64,000 bases of DNA from Carboxylicivirga linearis (GTDB lineage: Bacteria > Bacteroidota > Bacteroidia > Bacteroidales > Marinilabiliaceae), in assembly GCF_018271995.1 (NCBI RefSeq), contig NZ_JAGUCO010000001.1:496001-560000 (forward strand). The letters run 5' to 3'. This document shows positions 25,909-34,801 of this stretch, one piece after another; position 1 is the stretch's first letter; every line of letters starts with the position of its first letter. The translations under genes were made by a program, and so were the position numbers. The notes beneath the pieces are model-generated. The model was not told where the DNA came from and searched no databases. It saw nothing but the letters and a program-made list of their open reading frames with translations.

Positions 25909-27087
25909 TTATTTAATTAGCTTTTCGAAGATCATTTTAATATCCTCCACTTCGGCGTTACGAGGATTGGTAACAATACATGGGTCGTTGTATGCATTGA
26001 TTGCTATTTCTTCTAACTCGTGATGTTGAATATGATAGTGTTCAAACGAATCAGCAATGCCTATTGAATTACTTAATTGATTTATTTTTTCAGTCAAATG
26101 TTTTTTAACTTCTGATGACTCCATGGAAGGATCTCCTCCCATTGCAATGTAAACATCCTTGTATTTATCCGGACAACTTTCAAAATTAAAATCAATGCAA
26201 TGTTCCAAAAGAATAGCATTACATTCTCCATGAGGCAAATCTTTTAAACCTCCTAAACTATGTGCCATAGCATGTACAATCCCTAAACTTGCATTCGAAA
26301 AGGCAATGCCGGCCAATGTGCAACCCATCATCATGTTATTGCGAGCCATCATATTGTATGGTTCATTTACTGCATTAATTAGGTTGTTATTGATTAGATT
26401 AATTGCCTCTAAGGCATGTATGTTGGTTAATAAAGAACTGGCATTTGACACATAGGCTTCAATACTATGTACCAGAGCATCCATTCCTGTATTGGCTGTA
26501 AGCTCCTTGCTCATTGTAGTGGTAGTAATGCCATCTATTATAGATACATCAGGAACTAAGGCTTTACTTATGATAGCAATCTTTTTTCTTTTGGGAGTAT
26601 TTAAAATTATAGCAAACTGAGAAATATCCGCAGCAGAACCGGCGGTAGTGGGTACACAAATGAGGGGCGGCATAGGTATACGAATATTGTCAACGCCTTC
26701 AAACTCGTTAATATCCTTTTTATTTGTGCAAACAATTCCAATTCCTTTAGCACAATCTAAAACAGATCCTCCACCCACCGCAATTAGTAGGTTACATTTT
26801 TCTTGTATATAGCTTTGGGCCCCTTCGTTAACCTCATAGTCCTTAGGGTTGGGAGTAACGTTTTTATAAATAATATATTTAAGATAGTTGTCGTTTAGTA
26901 TGTCTTCAATTACTTTTATCCACCCGGCATCAATAACCCCCTGGTCGGTAACAACCATTATCTTTTCTGCGTTATAATTTTTAGCATATTTTGCTACCAG
27001 TTCAATAGATTTATCCCCGTATACAATTTCGGGAACTTTATATTTTCTTAAATCCATATGTGAATTTATTCGTTGTGTTGCAGACAT
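25909..27087 (-). CDS. Iron-containing alcohol dehydrogenase
   Basis: A group III Fe-dependent dehydrogenase of 392 residues. It has the NAD-binding GGGSVLDCAKGIGI, the substrate loop PTTAGSAADIS, and the metal-binding region DALVHSIEAYVSN with GIVHAMAHSLGGLKDLPHGE, in which several His and an Asp supply ligands. The likely reaction is reversible NAD(P)-linked oxidation of an alcohol or reduction of an aldehyde; the substrate is unknown. It lies 52 nt downstream of the AraC regulator gene, which itself is divergent from the hydroxyproline operon, so it may be part of that response. Confidence 0.9.
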   Translation of the reverse strand: MSATQRINSHMDLRKYKVPEIVYGDKSIELVAKYAKNYNAEKIMVVTDQGVIDAGWIKVIEDILNDNYLKYIIYKNVTPNPKDYEVNEGAQSYIQEKCNLLIAVGGGSVLDCAKGIGIVCTNKKDINEFEGVDNIRIPMPPLICVPTTAGSAADISQFAIILNTPKRKKIAIISKALVPDVSIIDGITTTTMSKELTANTGMDALVHSIEAYVSNASSLLTNIHALEAINLINNNLINAVNEPYNMMARNNMMMGCTLAGIAFSNASLGIVHAMAHSLGGLKDLPHGECNAILLEHCIDFNFESCPDKYKDVYIAMGGDPSMESSEVKKHLTEKINQLSNSIGIADSFEHYHIQHHELEEIAINAYNDPCIVTNPRNAEVEDIKMIFEKLIK

Positions 27088-27139
27088 AAGTTACAAGAAA
27101 AAAATCTTTTTTGCCTTATTTTTTACAAAAGGGGGTAAG

Positions 27140-28012
27140 TTATGCTTTACGATAATATTTTTTTCGGTATTGCAAAGGTGTAAGCTTTGTAATGTTTTTA
27201 AACTGACGATTGAAGTAAGAGATACTGTTATAACCACTTTGGATGGCAATACTTCCAAAATTATCATTTGTTGCTGCTATTAAGCTACCTGCATATTCAA
27301 TTCTCATTTCATTTAAGAATGTAGTATAGGGTTTTCCTGTTCTTTGTTTGAAATAACGGCAAAATGAGTTGGGTGTCATATTGGCTACTTCCGATACGTC
27401 TTGTAATTCAATGTTTTCCTTAAAGTTTTTAGATAAGTATTGAAATACCACATTTATCCTTTCGTTATCAGTTTGTTTCGATGGAGAAATATAACTAATG
27501 GAGGACAAAGTTCGGGTATCTGATGATTGTGCAAAAATATTTAAAATACTCATAAATGTATGAAAGCGATCAAATCCATCCAGGTTCTGGCAGTCTTTTA
27601 TTAACTGCGATACCTTTTCTTTGTCGGAGCCTTCAAGTCTTAATCCTTTGGAAGCCTGAGATAACAACCTCTTGATATGTGCCATTTCCGGTATTTCAAA
27701 AAACTGATGGCCAAATGACTCATCTTTAAAGAATAATGAAATGCTATAAACTGTTAGTTCAGAATCAGGTTTGTAGTAAGCTTCATCGCAGCGTGATACG
27801 TGGGGAACATTCTTGCCAATCATAAATAAGTCACCGGGCTTAAATCGTTCAATATGATTGCCAATAAAGCTCGTTCCTTCTCCTTTTATAATTAATGTAA
27901 TCTGATGTTCAGGATGATAGTGTATGTTATCGTAAAATGTTACTCCTTTATCTATCTGGTGACGAAAAGAATTACCTCCGGTTTTTGGAATAACAAAACG
28001 TATGGCCTTCAT
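27140..28012 (-). CDS. AraC-family regulator, probable controller of hydroxyproline genes
   Basis: A 290-residue regulator. The N-terminal cupin has HYHPEHQITLIIKG and FKPGDLFMIGKNVPH. The C-terminal pair of helix-turn-helices (about 190-288) includes LQDVSEVANMTPNSFCRYFK and IAIQSGYNSISYFNRQFK. It is transcribed away from the hydroxyproline operon across a 148-nt gap, the usual arrangement for an autoregulated local activator, with trans-4-hydroxyproline or an intermediate as the probable effector. I see no clear direct-repeat operator in the gap. Confidence 0.88.
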   Translation of the reverse strand: MKAIRFVIPKTGGNSFRHQIDKGVTFYDNIHYHPEHQITLIIKGEGTSFIGNHIERFKPGDLFMIGKNVPHVSRCDEAYYKPDSELTVYSISLFFKDESFGHQFFEIPEMAHIKRLLSQASKGLRLEGSDKEKVSQLIKDCQNLDGFDRFHTFMSILNIFAQSSDTRTLSSISYISPSKQTDNERINVVFQYLSKNFKENIELQDVSEVANMTPNSFCRYFKQRTGKPYTTFLNEMRIEYAGSLIAATNDNFGSIAIQSGYNSISYFNRQFKNITKLTPLQYRKKYYRKA

Positions 28013-28160
28013 AATTTCTATTTTACTCTAATATTACCTTAAATTAATTCATCTATTATAAAAGTAGAATAAATAGTTCAAAAAATGGTTAAAATAAGAA
28101 TATAAAAGGATGATATTATCTGATATGTTTGTGATAGTATTAATCATTAAAACTATTTGT

Positions 28161-29054
28161 ATGAGACCAAGCTGGACAGGTGTTTACCCTGCTGTAACAA
28201 CAAAGTTTAAAGAAAATGGAGATCTTGATATTCCTGCATTTGTGAAAAATGTTGAATTTCAAATAGAATCAGGTGTTTCAGGAATTATTCTTGGAGGATC
28301 ATTAGGAGAATCAAGTACCTTAAGTGCCGATGAAAAATTGCAATTAGTAGAGGCACTTCAACCATATAGATCAAAGGTGCCTGTAATTATGAATATAGCC
28401 GAATCGAGCACAGTACGGGCCATTGAAGCAGCTAAAAAAGCAGAAGAGGCCGGTGCTGATGGATTAATGTTATTGCCACCTCTGTTGTACAAGGCCGATG
28501 GTGATGAGACGGTAGCCTATTTTAAAGAAGTTGCAGCTTCAACCTCTTTACCAATACTACTTTATAACAACCCGGTTGATTATAAAATTGAAATCACAGT
28601 AGAAATGTTTAAGCAGCTGCAGGATGTTGAAAATATTGAAGCAGTTAAGGAGTCAACGCGCGATCTAACAAACATAACGCGTATGAAAAATGCGTTTGGT
28701 AATCGCTTTAAAATTATGGGCGGAGTTGATACGCTATGTTTGGAAGCTTTATTGCTTGGTGCTGATGGATTGGTGGCCGGACTGGTTTGTGCCTTTCCAA
28801 AAGAAACTGTTGTGTTATTTGAGTTAGCAAAGCAAGGGAAAGTAGAGGAAGCTGTTGAATTATATCGCTGGTTTATGCCTTTGCTTGAAATGGATATCCA
28901 TTCGAAGCTGGTGCAATACATTAAGCTTTGTGAGGTATATACCGGTATTGGAACTGAGTTTGTGCGTGCGCCACGGAAAATGATTACCGGAGTTGAAAGA
29001 GAGAAGATAACTCAAACCATTGAAGTGGCTTTAGAGAATAGACCAAGCTATTAA
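28161..29054 (+). CDS. DapA-family lyase, probable pyrroline-4-hydroxy-2-carboxylate deaminase
   Basis: A (beta/alpha)8 Schiff-base enzyme of 297 residues. Lys163 (EAVKESTRD) and Tyr135 (LLYNNPVDY) match the catalytic Lys and Tyr of the dihydrodipicolinate synthase family, and GGSLGESSTL is the carboxylate-binding loop. Its operon partners, a hydroxyproline epimerase, an FAD dehydrogenase and an aldehyde dehydrogenase, point to deamination of delta1-pyrroline-4-hydroxy-2-carboxylate to 2-oxoglutarate semialdehyde. I chose ATG 28161 because an upstream start at 28110 would add a hydrophobic 17-residue leader not seen in the family. Confidence 0.85.
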   Translation: MRPSWTGVYPAVTTKFKENGDLDIPAFVKNVEFQIESGVSGIILGGSLGESSTLSADEKLQLVEALQPYRSKVPVIMNIAESSTVRAIEAAKKAEEAGADGLMLLPPLLYKADGDETVAYFKEVAASTSLPILLYNNPVDYKIEITVEMFKQLQDVENIEAVKESTRDLTNITRMKNAFGNRFKIMGGVDTLCLEALLLGADGLVAGLVCAFPKETVVLFELAKQGKVEEAVELYRWFMPLLEMDIHSKLVQYIKLCEVYTGIGTEFVRAPRKMITGVEREKITQTIEVALENRPSY

Positions 29055-29072
29055 TTATTAAAAGTTTAATTT

Positions 29073-30548
29073 ATGAAAGCTATTGAAGAAAGTGTTCATA
29101 AAGTTATGATGGAAGCTGCTGAAGCTTTCGAAGTTTATAAGCATATCTCCGGAAAGCAAAAAGCTCAATTTCTGCGAAATATAGGAGAGGAGATTGTTAA
29201 TCTGGGCGATGAGCTTATCCAAACTGTTATTGAAGAAACGAACTTACCAGAAGCAAGAGTGGTTGGGGAAAGAGGAAGAACGGTAGGGCAATTAAATAAG
29301 TTTGCTGATTTGGTTGAAGAAGGATCGTGGAAAGAGGCGGTAATTGATATTGGTGATGCCAATCGAGAGCCATTGCCTAAACCCGATTTGAGAAAGATGC
29401 TTATTCCAATGGGACCAGTGGTAGTTTTTGGAGCTGGTAATTTTCCATTGGCCTTTTCGGTTGCAGGTGGCGATACTGCTTCTGCTTTAGCTGCAGGTAA
29501 TCCTGTGGTAGTGAAAGGTCATCCGGCACATCCAAAGACCAGTGATCTGGTTGCTTCGGCCATTCAAAAGGCTATTAAAAAGAACGATTTACCATATGGG
29601 GTTTTTGCTCTGGTGCAAGATGATGGAATTGAATCAGGAAAGTTTTTGGTACAGCACCCAAAGGCAAAAGCTGTTGGATTTACAGGTTCGGGCAATGGAG
29701 GTTTGGCATTGGTTAAACTAGCTTCTGAGCGGGAAGAGCCCATTCCTGTTTTTGCTGAAATGGGCAGTGTAAATCCGGTTGTAATATTAGAGAATGCATT
29801 GAAAAATAACTATTCAGACATTGCCTCAAAATTGGTTGCTTCTGTAAATATGGGAGCCGGCCAGTTTTGTACCAACCCGGGGTTATTGATTACAATCAAA
29901 ACAGAAGGATTTAATGAGTTTGTTGATGCTTTGTCGAATAATATAAATGAAGCAACCGGGGCTCAAATGTTCAGCCCTGGTGTATTACGCAACTATCTTG
30001 TGAATGCCGATCAGGTGATGTCGCATGAAACGGTTACTACTATTGCCAAAGGTGATGAGGTTGAACCGAATGTTGTGCGTCCGGCCATAGCAACGGTTTC
30101 TGCTGCCGATTTCATGAAGAATCCACATTTGCATGAAGAGGTTTTTGGACCTTTTAGCTTGCTTGTTGTTTGTGATGATACAAAAGAAGTAAAAGATGTT
30201 GTTGCCAGTTTAAAAGGGCAGTTAACAGCAACTCTTCAGGCTAAAGATGAAGAATTAACTAAGAATCAGGAGCTAATTGATTTGTTGGTTGAAAAATGCG
30301 GAAGGTTATTGCTAAATGGAGTGCCAACAGGTGTAGAGGTAGGTGCTGCAATGCAACACGGAGGGCCGTTTCCGGCATCCAGTGACTCGCGATTTACATC
30401 AGTTGGAGTAGGTGCAATCAAACGATTTGTAAGACCAGTGTGCTATCAGGATTTTCCTGATCAATTACTACCCAAAGAATTGCAAAATAGCAATCCGCTT
30501 GATGTTTGGCGATTAGTTGATAATAGCTGGACTAAAAATGCTATTTAA
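29073..30548 (+). CDS. Aldehyde dehydrogenase, probable 2-oxoglutarate semialdehyde dehydrogenase
   Basis: A 491-residue NAD(P)-dependent enzyme with catalytic Cys266 (GAGQFCTNPG) and general base Glu229 (FAEMGSVNPV). The cofactor loop is FTGSGNGGLAL, and the N-terminal VFGAGNFPLAFSVAGGDT is typical of the 2-oxoglutarate semialdehyde (KGSADH) branch. It should finish hydroxyproline breakdown by making 2-oxoglutarate. The gene starts 18 nt after the deaminase gene, in the same operon. Confidence 0.88.
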   Translation: MKAIEESVHKVMMEAAEAFEVYKHISGKQKAQFLRNIGEEIVNLGDELIQTVIEETNLPEARVVGERGRTVGQLNKFADLVEEGSWKEAVIDIGDANREPLPKPDLRKMLIPMGPVVVFGAGNFPLAFSVAGGDTASALAAGNPVVVKGHPAHPKTSDLVASAIQKAIKKNDLPYGVFALVQDDGIESGKFLVQHPKAKAVGFTGSGNGGLALVKLASEREEPIPVFAEMGSVNPVVILENALKNNYSDIASKLVASVNMGAGQFCTNPGLLITIKTEGFNEFVDALSNNINEATGAQMFSPGVLRNYLVNADQVMSHETVTTIAKGDEVEPNVVRPAIATVSAADFMKNPHLHEEVFGPFSLLVVCDDTKEVKDVVASLKGQLTATLQAKDEELTKNQELIDLLVEKCGRLLLNGVPTGVEVGAAMQHGGPFPASSDSRFTSVGVGAIKRFVRPVCYQDFPDQLLPKELQNSNPLDVWRLVDNSWTKNAI

Positions 30549-30579
30549 ATAATTCTCTAAACCTAATAACCATAAGCTT

Positions 30580-31596
30580 ATGGCGAGAAAATCATTTTTT
30601 TGTATCGACGGACATACCTGCGGTAATCCTGTTAGAGTAGTTGCAGGTGGAGTTCCTAACTTAAAGGGGAAAAGCATTTTTGAAAAACGTGAGCATTTTC
30701 AAAATGAATATGACTGGATACGAACTGGTTTAATGTTCGAGCCACGTGGTCATGAACAAATGTCCGGCAGTATCATCTTTCCGCCGGAAAACCCTCAGAA
30801 CGATGCTGGTATTTTGTTTATCGAAACCAGTGGTTGTTTGCCTATGTGTGGTCATGGCACCATTGGTACGGTCACCATTGCTATTGAAGAAGGCTTAATC
30901 ACCCCAAATACACCAGGTGAATTAAGGTTAGAAACTCCTGCTGGTCTGGTGTTGGCAAAATATAAGCAGAATGATAAAGGAAAGGTTATTTCAGTTAAAA
31001 TTATTAATGTTCCTTCTTTTCTATATAAAAAAGGATTAACCATTATTAGTCCTGATTTGGGTGAGTTGACCGTAGATGTAGCTTATGGAGGTAATTTTTA
31101 CGCCATTGTTGATGAGCAAGAAAATTTCTCTGGAATGCATCATTACAGTGCTGATGAATTAATCTCGTTTAGCGGCGAGATTAGACGGTTACTTAATGAG
31201 AAATATAGTTTCGTGCATCCACAAAACGAGAAGATTAGTGGCTTAAGCCATGTGCTGTGGACGGGTAATACGATGAGTGAAGAGGCAGATGCCCGAAATG
31301 CGGTCTTTTACGGTGAGAAAGCTATTGATCGGTGTCCATGCGGAACGGGTACTTCTGCACGGATGGCTCAATGGTATTCGCAAGGAAGGCTGGAAGTAGG
31401 TTCTTCTTTTTTGCATGAAAGCGTGATAGGTAGTCAGTTTATTGGAACAGTAGAATCTGATCAGAAAATAGGAGAATTCGACGCAATAGTTCCGGGCATT
31501 GAAGGATGGGCAAAGATTACCGGATACAATCACATTATTATTGATGACGAAGATGATCCGTATGCTTTTGGTTTTAGGGTAGTTGGTAAATTATAG
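30580..31596 (+). CDS. 4-hydroxyproline 2-epimerase (proline racemase family)
   Basis: Cofactor-independent epimerase of 338 residues that converts trans-4-hydroxy-L-proline to cis-4-hydroxy-D-proline. Both catalytic cysteines are present: Cys90 in LPMCGHGTIG and Cys254 in DRCPCGTGTSA. Having Cys in both positions excludes the trans-3-hydroxyproline dehydratase type, which has Thr in the second, but a proline racemase is not excluded by sequence alone. The neighbouring deaminase and semialdehyde dehydrogenase favour the hydroxyproline substrate. Confidence 0.87.
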   Translation: MARKSFFCIDGHTCGNPVRVVAGGVPNLKGKSIFEKREHFQNEYDWIRTGLMFEPRGHEQMSGSIIFPPENPQNDAGILFIETSGCLPMCGHGTIGTVTIAIEEGLITPNTPGELRLETPAGLVLAKYKQNDKGKVISVKIINVPSFLYKKGLTIISPDLGELTVDVAYGGNFYAIVDEQENFSGMHHYSADELISFSGEIRRLLNEKYSFVHPQNEKISGLSHVLWTGNTMSEEADARNAVFYGEKAIDRCPCGTGTSARMAQWYSQGRLEVGSSFLHESVIGSQFIGTVESDQKIGEFDAIVPGIEGWAKITGYNHIIIDDEDDPYAFGFRVVGKL

Positions 31597-31599
31597 TCT

Positions 31600-32838
31600 A
31601 TGAAAAAAAAGGTACTCATAATTGGAGCTGGAGTAATCGGTCTTCATTGTGCTTATTATTTAAATGAGAGAGGGTGTGAAGTAGAAGTTATAGACGCAAA
31701 TGAGCGTGAAGATGAAAGTGGATGTTCCTATGGAAATTGTGGTCTGATTGTTCCCAGTCACTTTCTGCCTATGGCCTCGCCTGCTATGTTGCAACAGGGG
31801 CTTAAGTTAATGTTTGATCGTACAAGTCCGGTTTATCTTCCTTTGGCCAGAAATATAAAAAATGCAAGTTGGTTTTTTAGGTTTATTCAGGCAGCGAATA
31901 AAAATAAGGTAAATCAAGGGATTCCTATTCTTTATCAATTGAATGCTGAAAGTCATAAGTTATACAAAGAGTTGAATAAGATTTCGAGGCAACAGAGTAA
32001 CTATCATCATAAAGGATTATTGATGATGGCAACTACTCAAAAAGGATTGGATGAAGAAGGTCATTTGTCAGAAAAAGCACAGAGCCTTGGCATTAAAACG
32101 CAGATGATGAGTGCTTCGGAAGTTGTTGCCTTGGAGCCTAATGTTAAAGTTGATATTAAAGGGGCGGTTTTTTATGATAGTGATGGAAATGTTTCGCCTG
32201 AACATCATATGAGATGGTTGAAATCATGGCTTGAAGAAGCCGGAGTTATTTTTCATTATGGAACAAAGACTGAAAAAATAATAGTGAATAAAGGCAAAAT
32301 TGATGGTGTTCAAACAAGAAGTAAGAAGTATAAAGCTGACGATTATATTTTGGCTACCGGAGTGCAAACATCAGCCCTTGTGCGCTCACTTGGAATTTCT
32401 TTGCCAATAATTGCCGGTAAAGGCTATAGCATTGATTTACCTTCTGCTGAATTACCTTTAAAGATTCCTGCAATATTATCTGAAGCTAAAGTTGCAATAA
32501 CTCCTTTGGGTAATAAGGTAAGATTAGGCAGCGGAATGGAGTTTGGAGGAAGAGTAGGGGAATTACGAATGCAACGGATACAATCCATGTTAAATCAAAC
32601 CTGTGCAGCAATACCATCAATAAAACCAAAGGTAGCTAAAGAGCAAGTTGTTTGGGAAGGGCTACGGCCCTTGTCGCCCACAGGTATACCATACATTGGA
32701 GGCTTTAAATCATACAAAAATCTATTTGTGGCATCCGGGCATGCTATGATGGGAATGAGTCTGGCTCCAATAACAGGGAAATTGATATCGCAGCATGTTA
32801 TGGGTGAAAAACCAATGATTGATTTAGGAGCTTATTGA
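31600..32838 (+). CDS. FAD-dependent D-amino-acid dehydrogenase, probable D-hydroxyproline dehydrogenase
   Basis: A 412-residue DAO-family flavoprotein with N-terminal GAGVIGLHCAYYL (Rossmann GxGxxG), the FAD-contacting GCSYGNCGLIVPSH and the C-terminal WEGLRPLSPTGIPYIGG. The start is only 4 nt after the epimerase stop. It should oxidise cis-4-hydroxy-D-proline to delta1-pyrroline-4-hydroxy-2-carboxylate, feeding the deaminase. Its 3' end overlaps the convergent GGGP synthase gene by 7 nt. It is a single-subunit form, unlike the multi-subunit oxidase of pseudomonads. Confidence 0.85.
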   Translation: MKKKVLIIGAGVIGLHCAYYLNERGCEVEVIDANEREDESGCSYGNCGLIVPSHFLPMASPAMLQQGLKLMFDRTSPVYLPLARNIKNASWFFRFIQAANKNKVNQGIPILYQLNAESHKLYKELNKISRQQSNYHHKGLLMMATTQKGLDEEGHLSEKAQSLGIKTQMMSASEVVALEPNVKVDIKGAVFYDSDGNVSPEHHMRWLKSWLEEAGVIFHYGTKTEKIIVNKGKIDGVQTRSKKYKADDYILATGVQTSALVRSLGISLPIIAGKGYSIDLPSAELPLKIPAILSEAKVAITPLGNKVRLGSGMEFGGRVGELRMQRIQSMLNQTCAAIPSIKPKVAKEQVVWEGLRPLSPTGIPYIGGFKSYKNLFVASGHAMMGMSLAPITGKLISQHVMGEKPMIDLGAY

Positions 32839-33578
32839 TTAAAAGACCTGACTATATCGCTGAATTCTTCAATTAGTGAAAGGTCTTTTTCAAAGGCATT
32901 GCCAATAACAATTATGTCAGCACCTGCTGAGCATGCGTCTTTTACTTTGGCTGCAGTATTTAATCCGCCGCCTATCATTAGTGGTATATCTAATTGATGC
33001 TTCACTGCCGAAATCATATTTGCCGGTATGGGCTGAATAGCTCCGCTTCCGGCATCCATGTATATAAGTTTCATGCCAAGGAATTGCCCCGCCAAAGCAG
33101 TGGCAATGGCAATGTCATTTTTATTGGCAGGTATGGGCTGTGTCTGGCTAATATACTGAACAGATGTTGTGCAGCCTCCATCAATCAGTAAATAGCCTGT
33201 TGAGATGACCTCGGTATTATTAGCTTTAATCAATGGGGCACTTGCCACATGATGACTGATTAGATATTCAGAATTACGACCGGATAACAATGATAAAAAT
33301 AAAATGGCATCTACATTGGATGCATATTGGGTTGAAGAGCCAGGATAAAGAACTACCGGAAGGTTTATATGCTTTTTAAGCTGTTCAATAAAAGTAAAAG
33401 TATCAGTACTGACAAGGCTGCCTCCAACCAACAATAAGTCAGGAGTTACTCGCTCTAATATTTCGGATAAAGATCGCATTTGCTCATCACTGAACTTATC
33501 CGGATCGATTAACAACGCTAATTGTTTTATATTTTGCTTATGGTTTTCTGATATCTGTTTATAAATCATTTTAGTCAT
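32832..33578 (-). CDS. Geranylgeranylglyceryl phosphate synthase family protein
   Basis: A 248-residue (beta/alpha)8 prenyltransferase that joins a polyprenyl chain to sn-glycerol-1-phosphate. The phosphate-binding features are clear: LALLIDPDKF near the N-terminus and PLMIGGGLNTAAKVKDACSA with GADIIVIGNAFE near the C-terminus. Such bacterial enzymes are known from Bacteroidota; their physiological product is unsettled. The gene overlaps the phosphopantetheinyl transferase stop by 8 nt (ATGACTAA) and so is the last gene of the gldE-gldD-PPTase transcript. Confidence 0.88.
   Translation of the reverse strand: MTKMIYKQISENHKQNIKQLALLIDPDKFSDEQMRSLSEILERVTPDLLLVGGSLVSTDTFTFIEQLKKHINLPVVLYPGSSTQYASNVDAILFLSLLSGRNSEYLISHHVASAPLIKANNTEVISTGYLLIDGGCTTSVQYISQTQPIPANKNDIAIATALAGQFLGMKLIYMDAGSGAIQPIPANMISAVKHQLDIPLMIGGGLNTAAKVKDACSAGADIIVIGNAFEKDLSLIEEFSDIVRSFNQ
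32841..32891 (+). terminator. Possible plus-strand terminator of the hydroxyproline operon
   Basis: AAAAGACCT (32841-32849) and its reverse complement at 32881-32889 form a 9-bp stem with a 31-nt spacer and a terminal T run. It lies directly after the dehydrogenase stop, but inside the opposite-strand GGGP synthase coding region. The long spacer keeps confidence low. Confidence 0.4.
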
Positions 33579-34203
33579 TTAAATGATAGACCAGCGCGTA
33601 ATTGGGAGTAATCTCATAATCGAGAACCAGATCTTTGTTGTGTTGTTTATACTTGCAATGTGATTTAAACTGACCCTTTGAAGAAATTTCAAATGATTTT
33701 ATTCTGAAATGTTCTTTAAAAACCACGCCCCATTCATCAAAGTACTTATACAATGTCTCTTTGGCTGACCAAATCAAGGTAAGAAAATTTACTCGTTCCT
33801 CATCAGTAATAAACAGCCATTCGTCAGTATGAACAAATCTGGAGGCTGCTTTTTCAACGCGAGGTGAGCAAATTTCAATATCTAGGGCTGTAGGGAAATC
33901 AGAAATGCTAACTGCTACATAGCCCGAAGCATGAGAAATACTGATATGATTTGATTGATTCGAAAGAAAGGGTTTGCCGTTATCCGTATATTCTATTTGA
34001 GGATATTCACCTAATAAGTGCTGAATCAGAATTCTTGAACAGATCCACTCTTGTTTTCTTTTATCCAAACGAAATTCTTTCAGAGTTTCCTGATCTTTTT
34101 TCGATAAGTTAATCAACTGCAATAAATCATCCAGAGATTCAGTTAAATGCCAGATTGCAACCTTTTCTTTTTCAGATTTTTCTATGATTCTTTCAAGCGG
34201 CAT
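33571..34203 (-). CDS. 4'-phosphopantetheinyl transferase superfamily protein
   Basis: Transfers phosphopantetheine from CoA to acyl- or peptidyl-carrier proteins. The signature residues are visible: ALDIEICSPRVEKAASRF (D-x-E magnesium motif) and IWSAKETLYKYF (W-S-x-K-E-x-x-x-K). From ATG 34203 it is 210 residues, Sfp-like length. A TTG at 34245 would overlap gldD by 35 nt and add residues unlike the family, so I rejected it. The start lies 7 nt after the gldD stop codon. Confidence 0.85.
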   Translation of the reverse strand: MPLERIIEKSEKEKVAIWHLTESLDDLLQLINLSKKDQETLKEFRLDKRKQEWICSRILIQHLLGEYPQIEYTDNGKPFLSNQSNHISISHASGYVAVSISDFPTALDIEICSPRVEKAASRFVHTDEWLFITDEERVNFLTLIWSAKETLYKYFDEWGVVFKEHFRIKSFEISSKGQFKSHCKYKQHNKDLVLDYEITPNYALVYHLND

Positions 34204-34210
34204 TACAATC

Positions 34211-34801
34211 TTATTTCCATTCAATACTCTCAATAATGTGCTCAATATCTGCTTTTACAAACTCAATCACCGGAGCCAATGAATCTTTATTGGGCACCGT
34301 ATTAAAATATAATGAGCCACGTAAAAAATGTTCGGTGCTATCCGTTACAAAAAACTGAAATGGTGAAGCTGCATTACCTTTGATTTCATACAAAATACCC
34401 ATAACCTGTTTGTCAGGATTTTCAAAGAATCGTTCGTTAATAGCATCCGCTTTTATGGAGTGTTTGTAAGCCAAATTACGGCTGTCTTCCAAAAGTTCGT
34501 AAAACTGATCGCCAACTGTTTTGTAGCTTAAATGAATTTGTCCGTTTAACGATGGGAATGCAATGTTGCACCAATAGGCTTCCGCACCAGGTAATGTGTC
34601 CATAACAATCTTCGAATACTTTGGGTATTCAAATCTATACGGGAAAGTGGTATCGAACTGCTGATAGCTATGTTCAGGAAACTCAATTCGAAAGTATCCT
34701 CTCGGTTTAGGTGACTGATGTCCTCTGCATGATAACATAGTTGCTATAAACAACATTAGCACAACTGATAATTTAAGTGAATCTATCCAGTTTTTTCTCA
34801 T
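34211..34801 (-). CDS. gldD: Gliding motility lipoprotein GldD
   Basis: A 196-residue lipoprotein with lipobox FIATMLSC at about residues 17-24. The conserved start of the mature protein is PKPRGYFRIEFP, followed by FPYRFEYPKYSKI and IHLSYKTV, as in GldD. It is needed for gliding and type IX secretion function in Flavobacterium. It overlaps gldE by 4 nt (ATGA), consistent with translational coupling. Confidence 0.9.
   Translation of the reverse strand: MRKNWIDSLKLSVVLMLFIATMLSCRGHQSPKPRGYFRIEFPEHSYQQFDTTFPYRFEYPKYSKIVMDTLPGAEAYWCNIAFPSLNGQIHLSYKTVGDQFYELLEDSRNLAYKHSIKADAINERFFENPDKQVMGILYEIKGNAASPFQFFVTDSTEHFLRGSLYFNTVPNKDSLAPVIEFVKADIEHIIESIEWK

Noticed and set aside
30580-31596. trans-3-hydroxyproline dehydratase
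   Set aside because: The second catalytic position is Cys254 rather than Thr, which fits an epimerase or racemase.
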